From Solenopsis invicta (Eukaryota; Arthropoda; Insecta; Hymenoptera; Formicidae): a stretch of DNA of 64,000 nt. The stretch is taken from contig NC_052673.1 in NCBI RefSeq assembly GCF_016802725.1, positions 2,009,037 to 2,073,036 on the forward strand, given 5' to 3'. A model generated the notes under the pieces. That model was not told the DNA's origin, made no database searches, and was given only the letters and a program-made list of their open reading frames with translations. Each line of letters opens with the position of its first letter. Position 1 is the stretch's first letter. The translations under genes and the position numbers were made by a program. This document shows, piece after piece, positions 58,386 to 64,000 of the stretch.

Positions 58386-60303
58386 CTTGAGAGTCGTTCT
58401 TCTGTAACTTATGAATGCCGGAAATATTTAATCGTTATTTTCTCGAGAATGCCTAAATTTTGCAACAAACGGTTTTACAACAATAAAGGAGTGAGTGAAT
58501 ACTACACACCCATAAAATTTTATTAAAATCGGCGAGATCATTGTCGGATCCTCCCCTTGTAAAACTATATTATTAAAAATTCAGATAAAAATAAAGCTCA
58601 AGGAATCAATCAATGACTTTTAATCTTGATATACATATGTTATCAAGATTATAATCTTGAGTAGCTTTTAACCGTTAGCCATTAAAAATTTATCAACAAA
58701 ATGAGTTTGAAGAAATACCAGATTTAGTAAAAATGAAGATAGTAAAATTTAGTCAACACGTACAGAAATGCAAAGCACGTGCAAAAAACTTTAATTATTT
58801 ATTTAATACATATATGAAACTTATAATATTATAAAAACCAAATCTAATCTAACCTAAACTGAATTTTAATTTTAAATTTTAAAAAATTGTCTTGTGTAAA
58901 AGTAAAAAATCAATGGAAAGAGAATAATTATAGATCTTGTTTTGGACCGTAAGCACGGGAGGATATGGGATGAACTTTACTTCGCGTGAAAAGCTGAAAA
59001 TCCAGGTGAAAAAGTACATTTATAGACTTCGTTTTGCCCGATAGACAGAAAGGGGATAGTGCACGGTGGCCCTCGCTTCGCATGGAAAGTACAAGGCAAA
59101 CGAGAATATATATGCGGACAAAGGAGGGTTCCGCCCTTGTTATGGAAAGGCTGTGCTTGAAAGATATAATTCAAATTTAATTTATTTCAAATCCAAAATG
59201 GTAAGTGATGAATTGAAATGTGATCAATATCAACGCCATCCCAATAATTTGATTATATTTTCCGGATTTTGCCCTTCAATAAGAAGAGTAGAAACCCTTC
59301 ATGTCCGTTTGTACTTCGCAATACAAAGTAAGATTCCACATGGGTTTACAATTTTCCCACAGCAAAAACGAAAATAATGAACACATTTGTTGTGTTTTAA
59401 ACAATTATTTTTATCTATTAATAACTTTTATAAAACTTTTTAACAAACAACGGCCAAAAACCTTTTGCAATCTTCTATGTCCAATTTCGATACCAAATCT
59501 AAATTTAATATACAAAATTTGCTTTTAAAAAATAACATTTTATGATTAATTGGTTAGGAAGGGTAGGTGAAACTCACAGTAGAGTTACCTTTATAAAGTG
59601 AGTTTTGAGTGGTTTTATTTAAATAAACGAACGAAAAGTAGTACTAGTTTTGTTCAAATAAACGAGCAAAAAGTGGTACTAGTTTTATATTGTTTATAGA
59701 AAGTCAAATGAACTTTTTATTCAAAAAATTATTTCAGCATTAAAGGAATCATTAACAAAAGAAGATAGCAGAAAATAAAAATATGGTACAATTTACAAAA
59801 CTTTAAGTACAATACGCAATGGAAGATATTAACCAATTAAAAAAAAATTTTTGCTCAAATTCGTATTTATAAATAGCAACTTTTCCATACTATTTCAATG
59901 CGCATCAGAAAATTCCATTTTTCGCTCCATGCTATTGTGTAATGTATAATGTATAACTAATAGAAAATAAAAACCTTTAAAAAATATTTTTAAAAGATTG
60001 TCTGCTTATTGGGAAGACGCTGGTGTACTCAGATAAATATTCAATCGTGTAAATAAGATAATATAAAACAATAGACATCTTTTTTTATATATACTGAAAT
60101 TTACAAATTAATTATGCAGTTATATAAATGACATTATATTGCTAATGATAAGATACGATAATTGTTCTATAACGTATATTTTATTTAAACATATATTTTC
60201 AGATTAAATTATACTAAGTTTTTTTATAAAAATCGTTTCAGTCTTTTTATATTAAATCATAAAATGTGATAGAATCATATGGAGTTATAGCTTGTACACT
60301 CAC
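58386..60303. other. Intron sequence, only minor repeats
   Basis: Near 58970-59100 words like CTTCGCGTGAAAAG and CTTCGCATGGAAAG recur, and at 59620-59690 AATAAACGA is followed twice by GTRGTACTAGTTTT. Otherwise AT-rich without coding I can support. Confidence 0.4.
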
Positions 60304-60364
60304 AAGGGTTGACATTGAAGAACACACTCTAGAAGTGGTACCTGTGTTCTTCAATGTCAACTTT
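60304..60364. repeat. 61-bp hairpin
   Basis: AAGGGTTGACATTGAAGAAC and GTTCTTCAATGTCAACTTT form inverted arms of about 22 bp around a 16-bp loop. Confidence 0.8.
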
Positions 60365-62608
60365 TGATGATTCCTAAAGCAAAAACAAGATATAGGGTGT
60401 TGCAGCGTTTATCAACAAGTGACTTTGTTTTCGAGTTATAAATTTTTAAATCTTCAAAAAACTGGACGATTGTTCCGACGAATTGAGTTCACATTTGCAA
60501 TTCGGCATTTTTCTTTTTTCTTTAATATGCATTTTGTAATCTTTTTATTCCTTTTAAGCACAATAATATAACAAATATTATAATTGCCTATATTACAATT
60601 AATACATACCTACAAACATTCAAAAAATTTAATAATCTTATAAAATCACAAACCTTCCAAAGCTACAGTAATCTAAATCTGTTTATCAATAATTTTGGAT
60701 CTAATTTTTTTATTTACTGATTTTTTGTGTGGAGCAATGGCTCGGACTATGTCGTAAAAGTACCAAAAACAGAAATTTGCGACAATCGAATAAATAGTAT
60801 CATACTCACAGTTCTCGTCAAACTTTTTCAAATAATTGAATATGTTTGATACGCGTCGAAATAAATTTCCGAAAAGGCACGTTTCTTCAAATGTAAACTA
60901 AATATGTTTTCCACAAGAAATCAGAAATAACAAATGTGCGTGCGGTATAATATCATAAAAATAAAAAAAAATGTTATCCGTTTGTAAATTACATTTTTTA
61001 AATCAATACTTATTAATAATAGATAATTAAATTTAGTAATTAATAAATGATGCATTTATTTCGTAAGTTAAACGCAATTACAACACAAATTAAAATGTGA
61101 TTTCTAAGAGGTATTTTAAACAAATGGCAAATATTAATTTATATAAAAATCTGTTATTAAAATTGTCATGAAAATTAATTCACTATATCCGAGCAATTGC
61201 AATTGCGATTATTTTGGTATTTGATCGTGAATTTTCTGCGATTTGTTTTATTAAGCACGGAAATTTTCATCTTTTAGCTGTTGGGTCATAAATCCCACTG
61301 GCTTTATCACACAATGCGCCCCTAATTCCACATTATACTCGACGCGCAATTATCTCTATTCGCACGTATTCGGTTGCAATTTATTTATCGTTCTTGTTTG
61401 CTTCTTCTTCCAGTTTTTTTTTTTTTCATGAGACATAAAAAACAGTAATCGATCCTAAGGAAAAGCAAATTGCATTGTGATAAAGATTAGGTAAGTATTC
61501 AAGAAATATTGAAAAAATTATTGAAAAATTTACTATATTTCTTTATTTTTGACGATTTGATTGATATTGATTGAATGATTCATTCTACGTCTGAGCTTGA
61601 CATAACTCTTTTTACCGTTTTCCCGTATCAATGGAGATGAAAGGAAAATCGATGATGACCAAAGCGAAACGACTGGCAGAAAAGGTAAAGGGGACAAGGG
61701 GTGAGCAAGGGACACTCGTGAAGGGGTTCGAGTGTAATTTAATTTGAAATGCAGACTGACACACGGTTTCAAACTAACGGGATTAAATGCAGACGTGCAT
61801 TGCATGTTGAATACTCTCTCTTCGAGAAAAAGAAACGGGAAGGGAGAACGAGTTAATTGCAAATCCCTTAATTGCTCATCAAAAAAAAAATCACGAGACG
61901 ACGGACGCAATGTTTCCAAATGATTCATCTAAATCTAAGGCCAGCATTCATTTTTATATTTAAGATCGTTTTAAATACAATCCTAAGATGTCACGAATTA
62001 ATTACAGATTTGCATTAGCGTCTTATGACTGTACTAGTTTTACTATATATGAGTTGCTAAAACCGAATGAAACTACTACTGAGCATTATAAACGTTAACT
62101 TGAAAATTTGGATGACGAATTTGAACATAAATGGTCTTTTCAACGGGTCTAGGCCGGTTATATTGCTGAATGATAATGCTAAACTACACAGCAAAAGCGA
62201 CGGTGGACATTCTTGATTTGTCGGGCTGGGAAGTTTTGTCACATCCGGCGTATTTTGCGAACTACATACAACCTTAGCACTAGATTTTTATTTGTTTCAG
62301 TACCTTTAACACCATTTAATAGATTATTTGAAAACATACAAAGAGATAAAAAAATGCATTAATGATTTTATTAACTCAAAACTTCCTTTATCGACAGGCA
62401 GTTTATCACCTGTCCAATAGACGGTAAAAAATATGTAGACGATGCTGGAGATTACTTTCCTGTTTAAACTGTAAGTTGAATTTGTATAAGTAAATATTAC
62501 TTTTCATTAAAAGAGGCTGAGAATTAGTTAAATTTATGCATCTAATAATTCAAACATCATAATTATTTTTTTTTGTTATTTATACATTTTCTATTTTTAA
62601 CAACTCAC
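60365..62608. other. Long intron, nothing recognised
   Basis: Part of the 12.4-kb intron between the first visible exon and the SH2 exons. A 131-codon open frame at 61533-61928 on the minus strand has no family match and no splice context. No repeat ends seen. Confidence 0.45.
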
Positions 62609-62729
62609 CTGTACATGATGTAACTGCGTAAGTTGATGCTGCAGCGGATTTGGCGGCGGAGTGCTCGGTGAGCTAACCACTTGGACTGTTTCGTGCTGTT
62701 GTAAGTACGGTTCCAGGAAGACATCGTTC
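62609..62729 (-). CDS. spri: Sprint (RIN family Rab5 GEF), exon A, first exon in window
   Basis: Minus-strand exon of 121 bp with an acceptor after TTTTGTATTGCAG and a gtgagt donor. The frame enters with one base of a split codon and leaves at phase 0, matching exon B. It encodes NDVFLEPYLQQHETVQVVSS, PSTPPPNPLQHQLTQLHHVQ. Proline/glutamine-rich, no domain. There is no start codon, so the first exon(s) lie to the right of the window. Confidence rests on splice sites, phase and clean coding rather than on a strong domain match. Confidence 0.75.
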
Positions 62730-62913
62730 CTGCAATACAAAAGAGAGAAAAAAAATTACAATCCGTCATCTACAAGAGGCTCTCGCGTCAATTTGATTGC
62801 TACATGATGCGCGTTTATGTCATGGAGATGTTATAGAAACGCAGCATAAAATAACATTAGTTTTCTCACGCGAACGTATTAGTCTGTATAATTTACGCTA
62901 TCAATATTTAACG

Positions 62914-62947
62914 TTGCCACTTATTTGCTATAGCAAATAAGTGGCAA
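62914..62947. repeat. Perfect 34-bp palindrome
   Basis: TTGCCACTTATTTGCTA followed by its exact reverse complement TAGCAAATAAGTGGCAA with no loop. Confidence 0.92.
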
Positions 62948-63707
62948 ACAAAATTTGTCCTAATGTTATAAAACAGATATATTCTGTATTCGTTGCATAA
63001 AAGTGAAAATATATTAAATCTGATATAAAATAAAATATAAAATCACAATTTAAAACAAAAAGAAAAGTAGTGTTAAAATTAAAAATTTTGTTCACAATAA
63101 AAAGAATAATTTATTTTTCACAGTAACTAAATACGAATCGAATAAGAAAGATATTATTTTCATATTATATAAATATGTGTCTGTATTTTCTCTGTCAAAT
63201 TTGAATTTTACTCTATTTAATCTATTTGATCTATTTAATATAAATAACTTTAAAACATAAAATTAAAAATGCAGAAAAAAAACGGGGTATGAGTGGTCAG
63301 ATACTATGAAATTTTGTGTAATTCGTGTAGAATTGTAAGAACTATTATTAAATTTACTTCATTATAGTCTATTTAAAGTTTGTAGAATGATTACTGGTTA
63401 TTAATATTTATTACGTTTTTATAAAAGTTGAATTTCAATTTTGCGAGTAGCAGGAATTTTTATAGGTGTATACTCTATATGCATTTTGAGAAGTATGTTA
63501 GATATAAATTATTTAATTTAGCGCTTAAAGGCCTTGAATGTGACTTCTAAACAACGTAATTAAATTTAATGTTTGTCGTAATGCTTGTCGTTTGTGTGTA
63601 TGAATTCGGCATGTAAAGTTATATCATGTAGTGAAAGGGGTCGTGAGTCACTTTGCATTACGAGTGTAAGACCGCTCTTGCAACTCAACAACCTCATAGA
63701 GAATGTT

Positions 63708-63758
63708 ATATCTATATATCTATATATCTATATATCTATATATCTATATATCTATATA

Positions 63759-63790
<32 letters not shown>
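63708..63790. repeat. (TCTATATA)n minisatellite grading into (TA)n
   Basis: An 8-bp unit TCTATATA repeated about six times, followed by about 30 bp of (TA)n. Confidence 0.93.
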
Positions 63791-63792
<2 letters not shown>

Positions 63793-64000
63793 GCTTAATA
63801 GTAACTTATTAGTAACAAAGAAGTAAATTCAAAGTTACTTTTTAAACCGAAAAAATTATTAAAGAATATTTTTCAAATAAAATATATTCAACAAAATAAG
63901 AATTTTTAATTATTTAAAAAATAATAAAAAAGTTATCCTAAAATTGGGTATTGTTAATTATTTTAGTATTTTAAATTTGAGGAGAGTGGCTAAATGCATA

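Larger units (their letters stand above)
62730..64000. other. Intron sequence at right edge
   Basis: Upstream intron of exon A. Apart from the 34-bp palindrome and the TATATC repeat listed separately, I see no coding, promoter or repeat ends. Confidence 0.45.

Noticed and set aside
61533..61928. 131-codon open frame on the minus strand in the large intron
   Set aside because: No family match, no splice sites in a compatible phase and ordinary intron composition.

Overview
The window is AT-rich animal DNA, almost certainly insect and probably hymenopteran (ant-like). It has spliced exons with GT-AG boundaries, long introns full of Tc1/mariner, hAT-like, TTAA-type, LTR and non-LTR elements, and abundant microsatellites. 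No bacterial-type genes, operons or CRISPR arrays are present.

The only host gene I can support runs on the minus strand across nearly the whole window. Ten coding exons (62609-62729, 50014-50205, 44767-44951, 34603-34778, 34214-34300, 30337-30920, 13423-14065, 12626-13108, 7431-7584, 3469-3704) join with consistent splice phases into one open frame of about 953 codons. They encode an SH2 domain, a long proline/serine-rich linker with a PPPPPPR SH3-ligand-like motif, and an acidic region. I recognise this as the insect Sprint/RIN family (Rab5 guanine-nucleotide exchange factor and Ras effector). The catalytic VPS9 and Ras-association parts should lie left of base 1, and the 5' end of the gene right of base 64000.

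The introns are an archive of mobile elements. From left to right they hold: a degraded Mutator/Kolobok-like transposase relic (about 640-1198) between two CGACGTTGA-type palindromic minisatellites; foldback elements (4279-5731); a hAT-like element with a second one nested in it, each with a perfect 8-bp target duplication (8271-9124); a 2.2-kb terminal-inverted-repeat element (9410-11614); an internally deleted mariner (14709-15618); a 3.5-kb TTAA-flanked element with a broken Mutator/Kolobok-like transposase (15801-19333); and a 3.85-kb Tc1-like inverted duplication (19844-23692) inserted in an AATATTGC-rich element that also carries a 5S-rRNA-like module. A cluster of foldback MITEs follows (27119-29376), then two inverted mariner fragments beside a 526-bp (ACGC)n array (31405-32432), and a TTAA element with an internal 181-bp tandem duplication (33474-34156).

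The 37122-44237 region is a stack of nested insertions. A probable LTR is split by a foldback, a TTAA MITE, a full-length decayed non-LTR retrotransposon with a 13-bp target duplication, and two more foldbacks. The right side holds a 1.08-kb foldback (48664-49740), a second probable LTR in reverse orientation (57056-58040) and two tRNA-like segments.

The most unusual themes are the number of near-palindromic elements from many unrelated families in one gene, and the repeated 5S-rRNA-like module attached to AT-rich elements.
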